From NCBI GenBank assembly GCA_002794105.1, contig PHFL01000039.1:1-64000 (forward strand): DNA of 64,000 bases. The letters run 5' to 3'. The stretch comes from Candidatus Thermochlorobacter aerophilus (GTDB lineage: Bacteria; Bacteroidota; Chlorobiia; Chlorobiales; Thermochlorobacteraceae). The position numbers and the translations under genes are program-made. Below, in pieces: positions 1 to 7,863 of this stretch. Each line of letters opens with the position of its first letter. The first letter of the stretch is position 1. The notes beneath the pieces are model-generated. The model was not told where the DNA came from. It saw only the letters and a program-made list of their open reading frames with translations, and made no database searches.

Positions 1-441
1 GCGGCGAGTGTAGCACAAAAAGCTATCACAGTGCTAAATGGCGTGGGTATTTTTGGTGTGGAAATGTTCCTTTGTGAAGATGGTCGTGTGCTGATTAATG
101 AGCTGGCGCCGCGTCCGCATAATTCTGGACATTACACAATTGAAGCCTGTGTAACGTCGCAGTTTGAAAATCATCTGCGAGCCATTTTAGGCTACCCGCT
201 TGGTAGTCCAGAAATGCTGACTCAAGCGGCAGTGATGGTCAATCTCTTAGGCAAGCGTAATGCACCAGTGGAGCTATCATCTCTGCCGTGTGCGTTGCAG
301 TATCCGCATGCCAAAGTGCACATTTACGGCAAAGCCGATTCACGCATCGGGAGGAAGATGGGGCACATAACGGTGGTGGGCAACTCAATGGAAGAATGTT
401 GGCATCAGGCACATGCCGCCGCCGCCGCAATTGAAATTTGA
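1..441 (+). CDS. purK: N5-carboxyaminoimidazole ribonucleotide synthase, C-terminal part (5' end outside window)
   Basis: PurK makes N5-carboxy-AIR from AIR, bicarbonate and ATP in purine synthesis; PurE, encoded about 5.6 kb downstream, then rearranges the product. The reading frame is open from base 1, so the gene begins upstream. The visible part has the ATP-grasp C-terminal core: 'GVEMFL' followed by the Mg/ATP-binding 'INELAPRPHNSGHYTIEAC' and 'TSQFENHLRAILGYPLG', which are PurK hallmarks. The tail forms the usual small C-terminal domain. An internal GTG at 31 is not the start, because homology continues upstream of it. The only uncertainty is the missing 5' half. Confidence 0.93.
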   Translation, partial: AASVAQKAITVLNGVGIFGVEMFLCEDGRVLINELAPRPHNSGHYTIEACVTSQFENHLRAILGYPLGSPEMLTQAAVMVNLLGKRNAPVELSSLPCALQYPHAKVHIYGKADSRIGRKMGHITVVGNSMEECWHQAHAAAAAIEI

Positions 442-514
442 CCCAGCACAGCAGGGTGGCGTTTGCACTCTACACGCCCTGTTGTATATTTGCATCTTAC
501 GTAAGCACAGCCAT

Positions 515-588
515 GCGCGGTTAGCTCAGTTGGTTAGAGCGCCATCTTGACACGGTGGAGGTCAGTGGTTCGAATCCACTATCGCGCA
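515..588 (+). tRNA. tRNA-Val (GAC)
   Basis: A 74-nt cloverleaf can be drawn by eye. The 7-bp acceptor stem GCGCGGT/ATCGCGC has one G-T pair. The D arm is GCTC..GAGC, the anticodon stem is CCATC/GGTGG with loop TTGACAC, and the T arm is AGTGG-TTCGAAT-CCACT. The anticodon GAC reads GUC and GUU valine codons. The discriminator is A, and CCA is not encoded. It lies between purK and aguA on the same strand; open frames crossing it are spurious. Confidence 0.96.
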
Positions 589-675
589 CAAGTTCAGCTT
601 ACAATCCACCACAGCACGCAGCGCCAAAGGGGCAAAGCAACAGTTAAAACCAAAACAGCAAAACAAATCTTGCCT

Positions 676-1749
676 GTGACGCCAAGCCAGCTTGGATACC
701 GAATGCCCCCAGAATGGTTTGAGCACAAAGCAACATGGCTTTCGTGGCCCCATAACCCGAACACTTGGCCAAATAAGCCGCTTGAACCTGTGCAGGCAAC
801 CTTCATTGAAATCATTCGCTTTTTGGTGCCGCATGAAGAAGTGCATATCAACGTCACAGGCGAGCAAATGGAGCAAGAAATTCGCGAACTGGTAAAAAAA
901 AGTGGCATCACGCGCGATAATGTGGGCAATATCTACTATCATCACTTCCCAACCAACGACGCATGGTGCCGTGACCATGGACCAAACTACATTCTGCGTG
1001 AGCACAACGGCAAAATTGAAAAAGCCATTGTTGATTGGGGCTACAACGCATGGGGCGGCAAATATCCCCCGTTTGAGTTGGATGATGAAATTCCCACAAA
1101 AATTGCACAGTGGCAAGGCTTGCCTTGCTTTAAGCCGCCAATGATTCTCGAAGGCGGTTCAATCGATGTCAATGGCAAAGGCTCGTTGCTGACAACCAGC
1201 TCATGCCTGCTTAACCCAAACCGCAATCCGCACCTGTCAAAGTCGCAAATCGAGCAATATCTCAAAGACTACTTAGGCGTCAGCCACATTCTTTGGCTAG
1301 GAGAAGGCATCGCTGGAGACGATACAGACGGTCATATCGACGACATCACGCGATTTGTTAATCCCACGACGATTGTAACGGCGATTGAAGAAGATAAGAG
1401 CGACGAAAACTACGAGCCACTTAAAGAAAATTATGAGTTGCTCAAAACCATGACTGACCAAGATGGCAACCCCTTTAACGTTGTAACCATTCCCATGCCA
1501 GAGCCAATCTACGAGCAAGGACAGCGCCTGCCAGCCAGCTATGCAAACTTCTACATTGCCAACAACGTGGTGCTGGTACCCACCTATCGATGTGCTAACG
1601 ACATCAAGGCGCTGGAAATTTTGCAGAAGTGTTTTCCAACGCGGCGTGTGCAGGGCATTGATTGCACAGACCTTATTTGGGGACTTGGTGCCATTCACTG
1701 CGTCACGCACGAAGAGCCGGCAACCGATTTTCCGCTAACTCAAACTTAG
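676..1749 (+). CDS. aguA: Agmatine deiminase
   Basis: Converts agmatine to N-carbamoylputrescine and ammonia; AguB, encoded at the other end of the window, completes putrescine formation. It is a guanidine-modifying enzyme of the peptidyl-arginine-deiminase superfamily. Visible motifs are 'GYRMPPEW' near the start, 'LEGGSIDVNG', 'GDDTDGHIDDITRF' with the acid/His catalytic residues, and the C-terminal nucleophile Cys in 'GLGAIHC'. The GTG at 676 gives a start (MTPSQLGYRMPPEW) and length (357 aa) that fit the family. The ATG at 703 is the alternative, and longer frames run into the tRNA. No Shine-Dalgarno is evident. The next gene follows after 6 bp. Confidence 0.93.
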   Translation: MTPSQLGYRMPPEWFEHKATWLSWPHNPNTWPNKPLEPVQATFIEIIRFLVPHEEVHINVTGEQMEQEIRELVKKSGITRDNVGNIYYHHFPTNDAWCRDHGPNYILREHNGKIEKAIVDWGYNAWGGKYPPFELDDEIPTKIAQWQGLPCFKPPMILEGGSIDVNGKGSLLTTSSCLLNPNRNPHLSKSQIEQYLKDYLGVSHILWLGEGIAGDDTDGHIDDITRFVNPTTIVTAIEEDKSDENYEPLKENYELLKTMTDQDGNPFNVVTIPMPEPIYEQGQRLPASYANFYIANNVVLVPTYRCANDIKALEILQKCFPTRRVQGIDCTDLIWGLGAIHCVTHEEPATDFPLTQT

Positions 1750-1755
1750 AAGCCT

Positions 1756-2295
1756 ATGCCCGAGGAACAACTCACATCAACAGCACAAGATGGTGACGAA
1801 AAACCCGATAGTTTCAACGCTATACTCTGGGGAGCAGGCGTAATTGTCGTTACTAGCTTGTTACCATATGTTGGCATACTGAACAATTTGTGTTGCTTGG
1901 GAGTCATTGTGGGCGGCTTAGTCACTGCTTACCAATACATCAATCAGTATCAACTAACCATACGCGGCGGTGAAGGCTTCAAGCTCGGAGCGCTGGCAGG
2001 ACTGCTGGGTGGCATAATTTACACGGTTGTCTTCACGGCAGTGCAAATGCTCCTCGACTACCAAATTAACATCGAAGAAACAAAGAATCTGCTAATAGCG
2101 CTATTTGGCTCCGACCCGCAAGCAAGAGAACAAATAGAAGAATCATTTCGCAGGCGGAAATTGGAGGGAGTTACTATATCCAATATCCTGATTGGGTTGA
2201 TTTCCACGCTGATTATTTATCCAATTGCAGGTGGAATCGGAGGCGCAATTGGCGCCGCCGTATTTCGCAAGGGAAAAACTGACCTTGAAGAATGA
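1756..2295 (+). CDS. Hypothetical multi-pass membrane protein
   Basis: A 179-residue protein I cannot assign to a named family with confidence. A polar, acidic N-terminus of about 20 residues is followed by hydrophobic segments near residues 24-60, a Gly-rich segment near 75-98 and a Gly/Ile-rich segment near 140-170 ending in a Lys-rich tail. This suggests four membrane spans with both ends cytoplasmic. A charged loop (about 100-135) separates spans 3 and 4. It starts 6 bp after aguA and its stop overlaps the rsmB start in ATGA, so the three genes are probably co-transcribed. It resembles small DUF4199-like proteins of Bacteroidota only in general character. Confidence 0.72.
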   Translation: MPEEQLTSTAQDGDEKPDSFNAILWGAGVIVVTSLLPYVGILNNLCCLGVIVGGLVTAYQYINQYQLTIRGGEGFKLGALAGLLGGIIYTVVFTAVQMLLDYQINIEETKNLLIALFGSDPQAREQIEESFRRRKLEGVTISNILIGLISTLIIYPIAGGIGGAIGAAVFRKGKTDLEE

Positions 2296-3632
2296 ACCTT
2301 GATGGGCTACTGTCTCATGCTATTGAGGTGTATGAAGAAATTGTAACATCTAATCGTCCAGCGGATGCCGTGTTATCGCAGTATTTGAGAGCGCGCAAAT
2401 ACTTGGGCTCGCACGACCGAAAATTTATTTCAGAGTCAGTCTATGGTGCGCTGCGTGAGCACCTTACAATAGAGTCCATAGCTGGGAAATTTCTTGCCGC
2501 ACAAAACCTGCCGCCAAAGTTTCATATCACATTCATACTTGTCTTTTTTCTGCTTGAACATCAGCGCGTGCAAACTGCATCACTGTATGCCGCACTGAAA
2601 GCACGCTACGCCTTCAGAGATGCTACACTTGAAGCGATTGCAAATTTTTGGGAACAGCACAAAAATGCGCCGCAAGGGAGCGAAAAAGATATGCTCTCTT
2701 GGCAATATGCATTCCCAGCTTGGATGACAGAGCGACTGCTGCAGACAATGCCATTGAACGATGTGGCATCACTTTACGCAGCACTTAACAGACCTGCGCC
2801 AGTGGTGTTGCGCGTCAACACAATGAAGACAACACGAGAAGCGCTACAAGAAAAATTAAGCGCTGAAGGCATTGAGACATATAAAGGGGAGCTTTCGCCA
2901 GACGCCTTGTATTGCCGTGAGCGCTGCAACGTCATGCAAACTGAAGCCTTCAGGCAAGGCTGGTTTGAAATTCAGGACGAAGGCAGTCAGCTCATTTCAT
3001 TGCTGGTAAATCCAGTGCCACATCAAAAAATTTTAGATGCGTGTGCAGGAGGCGGTGGCAAGACATTGCACCTTGCTACACTGATGCAGGGAAAAGGCAA
3101 AGTTTTTGCATTTGAGAAGTATGAAAAACGCTGGGGGAATATCCGCAAGCGGATTCGTCGTTCTGGACTCCAAAACATCGAGATTGTGCCAGCAGAAAAG
3201 TTCAAAAAGTTTGAGGAAAAATATCGTGGCAAATTAGATGCAGTGCTGATTGATGCACCGTGCACGGGCTCGGGCACAGTGCGCCGAAATCCAGACCTGA
3301 AATTGCGCTTGACAGAAAGTGCATTGAAAAAAATGTCTGCCGTACAAAGTGAAATTTTGTCTCAATACGCGCCGTTTGTGAAAAGTGGAGGCACAGTGGT
3401 GTATGCGACATGCTCTATCTTCAAGGAAGAAAATGAGCAGATTATTGAGACATTTTTGGATAAACATCAAGAATTCAAGTTGGTAAAGCCTGAAGTGCAA
3501 TTACAAGCCGCAAACCGAGTACAAGAGCTTGCAATGCTAATGCAGCGTGTGTCGCAAATGCCATATCTGAAGCTCTTACCGCATCAAGATGGAACAGATG
3601 GCTTTTTTGCGGCGGTCTTAATGAAAACTTAA
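2292..3632 (+). CDS. rsmB: 16S rRNA (cytosine-C5) methyltransferase, RsmB/NOL1-NOP2-Sun family
   Basis: SAM-dependent m5C methyltransferase acting on ribosomal RNA. The first 140 or so residues look like the NusB-like RNA-binding domain of RsmB ('AVLSQYLRARKYLGSHDRKF'). A linker domain and a Rossmann methyltransferase follow: SAM motif 'ILDACAGGGGKTLHLA', motif IV 'IDAPCTGSGTVRRNPD' with the release Cys, and motif VI 'VYATCSIFKEENE' with the catalytic Cys. The 446-aa length suits RsmB; RsmF-type specificity cannot be excluded from sequence alone. The ATG overlaps the stop of the upstream membrane-protein gene, implying translational coupling. Confidence 0.9.
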   Translation: MNLDGLLSHAIEVYEEIVTSNRPADAVLSQYLRARKYLGSHDRKFISESVYGALREHLTIESIAGKFLAAQNLPPKFHITFILVFFLLEHQRVQTASLYAALKARYAFRDATLEAIANFWEQHKNAPQGSEKDMLSWQYAFPAWMTERLLQTMPLNDVASLYAALNRPAPVVLRVNTMKTTREALQEKLSAEGIETYKGELSPDALYCRERCNVMQTEAFRQGWFEIQDEGSQLISLLVNPVPHQKILDACAGGGGKTLHLATLMQGKGKVFAFEKYEKRWGNIRKRIRRSGLQNIEIVPAEKFKKFEEKYRGKLDAVLIDAPCTGSGTVRRNPDLKLRLTESALKKMSAVQSEILSQYAPFVKSGGTVVYATCSIFKEENEQIIETFLDKHQEFKLVKPEVQLQAANRVQELAMLMQRVSQMPYLKLLPHQDGTDGFFAAVLMKT

Positions 3633-3696
3633 CGCCCAGAAGACAATAAGTTGGGGGTTTTTAATTAACTTACTATTCTGTTAAAATTGGCTCAAT

Positions 3697-3751
3697 AGCT
3701 AAAAGCGAGAAGCGTTCTGCACAAGTTTGCAGCGCTCGAGTTCTTTTAGCT
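3697..3751 (+). promoter_or_regulatory. Long imperfect hairpin in the leader of the tandem-receiver gene
   Basis: The outer arms AGCTAAAAG (3697-3705) and CTTTTAGCT (3743-3751) are perfectly complementary over 9 bp. Inside them, CTGCA/TGCAG and GCG/CGC can also pair with small bulges around a CAAGTT loop. The structure ends 20 nt before the ATG at 3771. No U-run follows, so it does not look like a terminator for rsmB. A structured 5' leader or a protein-binding site is the likelier reading; function is unproven. Confidence 0.4.
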
Positions 3752-3770
3752 CAACTCACGAAATCAAGGT

Positions 3771-4700
3771 ATGCCAAGCAGAATTTTATTCGTAGATGAT
3801 GAACCAAATGTGTTGCTCTCGCTAACCGAGCTGTTTCGCGATGAGCGCCCATACACGGCTCAACGCGCCAAAGATGCCTTAGAAATTCTGCGCAAACACC
3901 CCGAAATCGATGTGATTGTAACCGACCAACGCATGCCAACCATGACTGGCGTGGAGTTTCTGCGTGAAGCTAAAAAAATTAATCCAATTGCTATTCGCAT
4001 TTTGCTGACAGGCTATTCCGACCTCGATGAAGTCTTAGGGTCAGTCAATACTGGAGAAGTATATCGATACATCCTAAAGCCCTGGGATGTTGAGAAACTG
4101 CGAAGCACTATCAAACTGGCACTGGAATTAGCGCAGCGAACGCGCCTCATTATGCCAAAAAATGCACAACCTACTGCAACAAGTGCGAGCAGTGCCACAC
4201 TGCACCATACCACAGCAAACAACATCGCTACTACGACGCGCAGTTTTATTCCAGAAAAACAGCCCATTTTGGTCATTGACAGCAATCCTTCGCACCTTTC
4301 CTCAATGCGTGAGCTATTTGCTGAAAATTATGTGGTTAGCATCAGTAGCTCATCGCAATCCGCCATAGAAATTCTCAAGCGCTCGCCAATGGCGGCTATC
4401 ATCACCGAACTAAATTTACCAGATACCGACCCTGTAAAATTTCTCTCCGAAGTCAAGTCATTTAACCCCAATACGCCAATTATTGTGCTCAGCTCTATGA
4501 AAGATTCGAGCATTGCTATTCAGCTCATCAACCAAGTGCAAATCTTTCGATATTTGGTGCGTCCGCTGCGCCGCGATACATTAGAGAGCACAGTACAGAC
4601 GGCAGTCGAGCTCTACAAAGCCTACACAGCAACACCAGGGCTGAACCTGAAAAATCTCGAGGGCGATATTCTCAAGCAGAGCGGCAATCAGCCTAAGTAG
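3771..4700 (+). CDS. Tandem receiver-domain protein, second receiver degenerate
   Basis: 309 residues made of two CheY-like receivers and no output domain. Receiver 1 (about 4-125) is complete: acidic pair D9/D10, phosphoacceptor D52 in 'VIVTDQRMP', and K103 in 'ILKPWD', the style seen in RpfG-type regulators. A Ser/Thr/Ala-rich linker (130-160) leads to receiver 2 (about 164-285). There the acceptor position is Glu (E213 in 'AIITELNLP'), the acidic pair is D170-S171, and the Lys is replaced by R264. Receiver 2 therefore probably cannot be phosphorylated normally. No kinase is adjacent. It sits at the head of a same-strand run leading into the ABC permease gene. Confidence 0.88.
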   Translation: MPSRILFVDDEPNVLLSLTELFRDERPYTAQRAKDALEILRKHPEIDVIVTDQRMPTMTGVEFLREAKKINPIAIRILLTGYSDLDEVLGSVNTGEVYRYILKPWDVEKLRSTIKLALELAQRTRLIMPKNAQPTATSASSATLHHTTANNIATTTRSFIPEKQPILVIDSNPSHLSSMRELFAENYVVSISSSSQSAIEILKRSPMAAIITELNLPDTDPVKFLSEVKSFNPNTPIIVLSSMKDSSIAIQLINQVQIFRYLVRPLRRDTLESTVQTAVELYKAYTATPGLNLKNLEGDILKQSGNQPK

Positions 4701-4721
4701 CACTTTTGCCGACCTTTCGCG

Positions 4722-5516
4722 ATGAGAAAATACTTCTTCGTTTATCGCACATCTTTGCAGCGATTTGTGCAATATCGTAGCGAGTTGGTCATTGATTTTG
4801 TTGGCAAAATCTTCATTCCAATTGTAGTGCAACTCCTGCTATGGAAAGCGGTAACGGAATCAACTGATACAGGAAAAATTGCCAACTACGACTTTGATGA
4901 ATTGGTGCGCTACAGTCTGTTTAGCATTGTGATTTACAACCTCATGAAAGCCGACTATGTAGAGCGTGAAATAGCACGCGCCATTCGTGAAGGCGAACTG
5001 AACAAGTTTCTCTCAAAGCCGATTGATTTTGCGCTCTACTACTTTGCGGTGTTTGTCGCCGATAACACGCCAGTGATAATCTTCGCACTGCTTATCTACA
5101 TTGGCTGTAGTGCTGTTGGGTTTATCACGCCTCATGTTTGGGCAGTAGGCTTATGTGCGCTGGCAACGCTCTCTGGCATGGCAGTCGCCTATCTGATGGG
5201 GTTTCTGATTGCCATGTTAGCCTTCTGGATGGATGAAGTGTGGACGCTCTTTGTCATGAAAAACTTAGTGCTGTGGTTTTTGACTGGACAGCTGGTGCCA
5301 CTAGACATGTTCCCAGAAGCAATACGGCAAGCCAGCAAGTTTTTACCGTTTGGTTACCTTGCCTATTTTCCAACAAAGGTGCTGACGGTAGCACTACCGC
5401 TAAGTGAAATCATATCAGGGCTGTGTATCATTTTATCGTGGGTGGTTATGTTTTATATTGCTTATAAATTGTTTTGGAATTACGCATTGCGCAAATACGG
5501 CGCATTTGGAGGATAA
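4722..5516 (+). CDS. ABC-2 type transporter permease subunit (DUF990/COG4587-like)
   Basis: 264-residue integral membrane protein with about six hydrophobic segments. It has the typical DUF990-type permease signature after the second span, 'IREGELNKFLSKPIDFALYY', in which (R/K)xGxLxxxLxKP precedes a membrane helix. Such permeases work as pairs with an ATPase; the substrate is unknown. The likely partner half is on the minus strand at 18926-19750, 13 kb away, and no ATPase gene is adjacent to either. It starts 21 bp after the receiver gene and is followed 22 bp later by the rpiB-like gene. The family call is firm, the substrate is not. Confidence 0.82.
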   Translation: MRKYFFVYRTSLQRFVQYRSELVIDFVGKIFIPIVVQLLLWKAVTESTDTGKIANYDFDELVRYSLFSIVIYNLMKADYVEREIARAIREGELNKFLSKPIDFALYYFAVFVADNTPVIIFALLIYIGCSAVGFITPHVWAVGLCALATLSGMAVAYLMGFLIAMLAFWMDEVWTLFVMKNLVLWFLTGQLVPLDMFPEAIRQASKFLPFGYLAYFPTKVLTVALPLSEIISGLCIILSWVVMFYIAYKLFWNYALRKYGAFGG

Positions 5517-5538
5517 TAAAAACAAAGCGGTTTCAACG

Positions 5539-6018
5539 ATGATCATTGCAATTGGTAGCGATGAACGTACTGAACTGACAGATGCCGTCATAGCGGAGTT
5601 AGAGTCGAAAGGGCATGTGTTGGTACGCTTCGGGGCGTTGAAAGATGGTGCGTCGCCAGATGAGAAGCGTTGGACAGCGGCTGCACGTGCTGTGGCACAG
5701 GCGGTGTCGCAAGGCGAGTGCCAGAATGGGATTCTCTTTTGCTGGACGGGAACAGGCGTAGCAATGGCAGCAAATAAAGTGCCAAATGTGCGTGCCGCAC
5801 TCTGCACAGATGCTCAAACGGCGCAAGGAGCACGGCGATGGAACGACGCAAACGTCTTGGTCATGAGTTTGCGTTTGACATCAATAGCCGTTGCCAAGGA
5901 AATGTTGCGTGAGTGGTTTATTACCCTGCCTGACAAAGATGAGGAAAATCAGCGATGCTTGGCAGAATTGCAGGAGATAGAGAAAATGTATCTCTCACAG
6001 AACGTATCTGAAGCATAA
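5539..6018 (+). CDS. rpiB: RpiB/LacA/LacB-family sugar-phosphate isomerase
   Basis: 159-aa aldose-ketose isomerase fold. The start at 5539 gives '[18 protein letters not shown]', matching the family N-terminus; the longer frame overlaps the permease gene. The catalytic Cys lies in '[14 protein letters not shown]', where canonical RpiB has CGTGxG, and '[14 protein letters not shown]' is the conserved C-terminal region. The SDERT and CWTGTG variants mark a distinct subfamily common in soil and thermophilic bacteria, so ribose-5-phosphate isomerase is the best guess but the sugar phosphate may differ. It lies 8 bp upstream of purE, consistent with supply of ribose phosphate to purine synthesis. 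Confidence 0.83.
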   Translation: MIIAIGSDERTELTDAVIAELESKGHVLVRFGALKDGASPDEKRWTAAARAVAQAVSQGECQNGILFCWTGTGVAMAANKVPNVRAALCTDAQTAQGARRWNDANVLVMSLRLTSIAVAKEMLREWFITLPDKDEENQRCLAELQEIEKMYLSQNVSEA

Positions 6019-6025
6019 AAGCCTT

Positions 6026-6592
6026 ATGCCAAGTCGAGAAAAGGCAGGAACAAATGGGCGGGCACGTGCAAGCGGTAAAACTAAGCCGCTGGTAGGCATT
6101 ATTATGGGCTCAGACTCGGATATGCAGGTGATGCAGGAAGCTGCTATGGTGATGGAAGAATTTCAGGTAGCCTTCGAAATGAAGGTGGTCTCGGCACATC
6201 GCACCCCAGACGACATGGCAAGATATGCCAAGAGCGCAAAAGCAAGGGGACTAAAAGTGATTATTGCTGGCGCAGGCGGTGCTGCACATCTGCCCGGCAT
6301 GACGGCATCATACACCACACTGCCTGTAATTGGCGTGCCTGTGCCATCACGTGCACTAAATGGATTAGATTCGCTATACTCAATTGTGCAAATGCCAGCA
6401 GGAATTCCCGTTGCAACCGTGGCAATCGGCAATGCACGCAATGCCGGACTGCTGGCCGTGCAAATCCTCGCCCTGAGCGACGAAGGACTAAGCCAGCAAC
6501 TTGAAGAGTTTAGAAAGAAAATGGCGGCAACATCTCGTAAAAAAAATCAGTCGCTTTATCTCAAGTTGGAAAGTGATGTCAAGACAAACTGA
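6026..6592 (+). CDS. purE: 5-(carboxyamino)imidazole ribonucleotide mutase
   Basis: Class I PurE, which rearranges N5-CAIR (made by PurK) to 4-carboxy-AIR. The motifs are clear: '[10 protein letters not shown]' near residues 24-33, '[11 protein letters not shown]' with the catalytic His, '[16 protein letters not shown]', and '[22 protein letters not shown]'. The first 20 residues are a basic extension not needed by the fold, so a later start is possible although no better codon is evident. The last 17 bp overlap yqgE. purK is at the left edge of the window rather than adjacent. Confidence 0.96.
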   Translation: MPSREKAGTNGRARASGKTKPLVGIIMGSDSDMQVMQEAAMVMEEFQVAFEMKVVSAHRTPDDMARYAKSAKARGLKVIIAGAGGAAHLPGMTASYTTLPVIGVPVPSRALNGLDSLYSIVQMPAGIPVATVAIGNARNAGLLAVQILALSDEGLSQQLEEFRKKMAATSRKKNQSLYLKLESDVKTN

Positions 6593-7142
6593 ATTTGAAA
6601 TCACAAAGGGAACGCTGCTGATTGCTAATGTTGCTATGCAAGACCCGAACTTCAAACGCACGGTTGTCTTGCTATGCGAGCACAATGAGCAAGGCACATT
6701 CGGCTTAGTGCTCAATCGACCGCTCGATTTACATCTTTCAGATGTGTTAGAGGGCTTTGAAGAATGGGAGTATCCGCTTTGGTTGGGCGGACCAGTGCAG
6801 ACAAACACCCTGCACTTGCTACACACACTGGGAACACGCATCGAAGGAAGTGTAGAAGTCGCAGATGGTATCTTCTGGGGAGGCGACTACGAAGAAGTTC
6901 GAGAGCTTATCCGACTTAGAATAGCCAACGAAACAAATCTCAAATTCTTTCTGGGATACTCCGGCTGGGGCGCTGGACAGTTAGAAGACGAAATGCAGCT
7001 TAACTCGTGGTATCTGGCAAAAGCTACAGCGCAAATTGTCTTCTCAGAACCGTATGATAAAATGTGGCGTAGAGTGCTGCGCGCAAAAGGTGGTGACTAC
7101 GCCTATCTGGCAAACTTTCCAGAAGACCCTCGCTTGAACTAA
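6576..7142 (+). CDS. yqgE: YqgE/AlgH family (DUF179) protein
   Basis: 188-aa protein of the UPF0301 family. Its recognisable sequence is '[20 protein letters not shown]' at the N-terminus, then '[13 protein letters not shown]', 'LWLGGPVQ', 'GIFWGGDYE' and '[17 protein letters not shown]'. The biochemical role is not established; AlgH in Pseudomonas was named for an effect on alginate. I chose the ATG at 6576, which overlaps purE, because an upstream in-frame start would add 25 residues without family similarity. It ends the operon that begins at the receiver gene and converges on the gene ending at 7434. Confidence 0.9.
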   Translation: MSRQTEFEITKGTLLIANVAMQDPNFKRTVVLLCEHNEQGTFGLVLNRPLDLHLSDVLEGFEEWEYPLWLGGPVQTNTLHLLHTLGTRIEGSVEVADGIFWGGDYEEVRELIRLRIANETNLKFFLGYSGWGAGQLEDEMQLNSWYLAKATAQIVFSEPYDKMWRRVLRAKGGDYAYLANFPEDPRLN

Positions 7143-7433
7143 GCCTTTGCCATAGCTTGGGCTTTGTTGCTAAAGAGTGCGCCCCTTCCTGCTAGTCGCC
7201 TACATTCCTGCTGATGAGACAATTGTGCCCAAAGTGACTTTGGCAAGATGCAAAGTGAAGCTTAGGTAAAACGATTTCAAGATTGCGGCAAACCCAATCT
7301 GCCTTTATACCTGTGTATTAAGCCGCTATGATAGGCGGGTTTTGCTTGCACTCATATCGTTCATTGCCAGTCTTTACGGCAGTGTTTCCCCACATACCTG
7401 ATGCATGAAGCACGAAATGCCATAGCTGCATGA
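7143..7433. other. Convergent intergenic region without a recognisable gene
   Basis: 291 bp between two convergent genes. I see no open frame of useful length and no tRNA or ncRNA signature. A small hairpin CCAAAG-TGA-CTTTGG lies near 7230 and could act as a weak terminator, but it has no U-run. The segment may be untranslated spacer. Confidence 0.5.
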
Positions 7434-7862
7434 CTACTCAATCATGTAGTCAATAATAAGTTGCTGGTCGCCGCTACTGCGGACATTTTTGAAGCGCGCA
7501 CGACTAAAAATCTGCTCGAGACATTCTTGAATTGCCTGAAGAGTAGTTGGAGCACGCAAGATTTGTACATCGCTAGCGTAGCCATTTGGCTGAATGAGAA
7601 TGCGCAGTTGTAGCATGCCGCGGGAGGCATTCTTATCTAATCTTGAATAAGCTGTCTGCAAGCAGGCTAAAATGTATTTTTCCTGTGCCTTCAAGGTGCG
7701 TATCACCTCTTCTTCAGTGCGAAGACCGCTGCTGAGCCGCATGCCATCGTAATTGGCATGCAGCGAAAGCGGTGTATGGCTACTGTCGCCCTGTGCGTAG
7801 ATAGGATTGCTAATGCATAGCAAGCCGAGTAGCAAAATAACTTGCAATACACAGTAGTGCAT
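7434..7862 (-). CDS. Secreted AgmX/TonB-C-like domain protein
   Basis: 142 aa. Residues 1-23 form a signal peptide ending 'NPIYAQG'. The rest resembles the C-terminal domain found in AgmX/PglI-type gliding proteins and distantly in TonB: a helix with 'YILACLQTAYSRLDKNASRG', then strands 'LQLRILIQPNGYASDVQIL' and 'CLEQIFSRARF'. These domains usually sit at the end of envelope-spanning proteins; here the domain stands alone after a signal peptide, so it probably acts in the periplasm. It is 1 bp downstream of the ATP-grasp gene and likely co-transcribed. The precise role is unknown. Confidence 0.72.
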   Translation of the reverse strand: MHYCVLQVILLLGLLCISNPIYAQGDSSHTPLSLHANYDGMRLSSGLRTEEEVIRTLKAQEKYILACLQTAYSRLDKNASRGMLQLRILIQPNGYASDVQILRAPTTLQAIQECLEQIFSRARFKNVRSSGDQQLIIDYMIE

Positions 7863-7863
7863 A

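Noticed and set aside
547-675. Extended N-terminus of aguA reaching into tRNA-Val
   Set aside because: The frame overlaps the tRNA and shows no family similarity before about residue 44.
7200-7400. Possible small RNA or riboswitch in the convergent gap
   Set aside because: No conserved motif recognised, and the position after two convergent stops makes a riboswitch unlikely.
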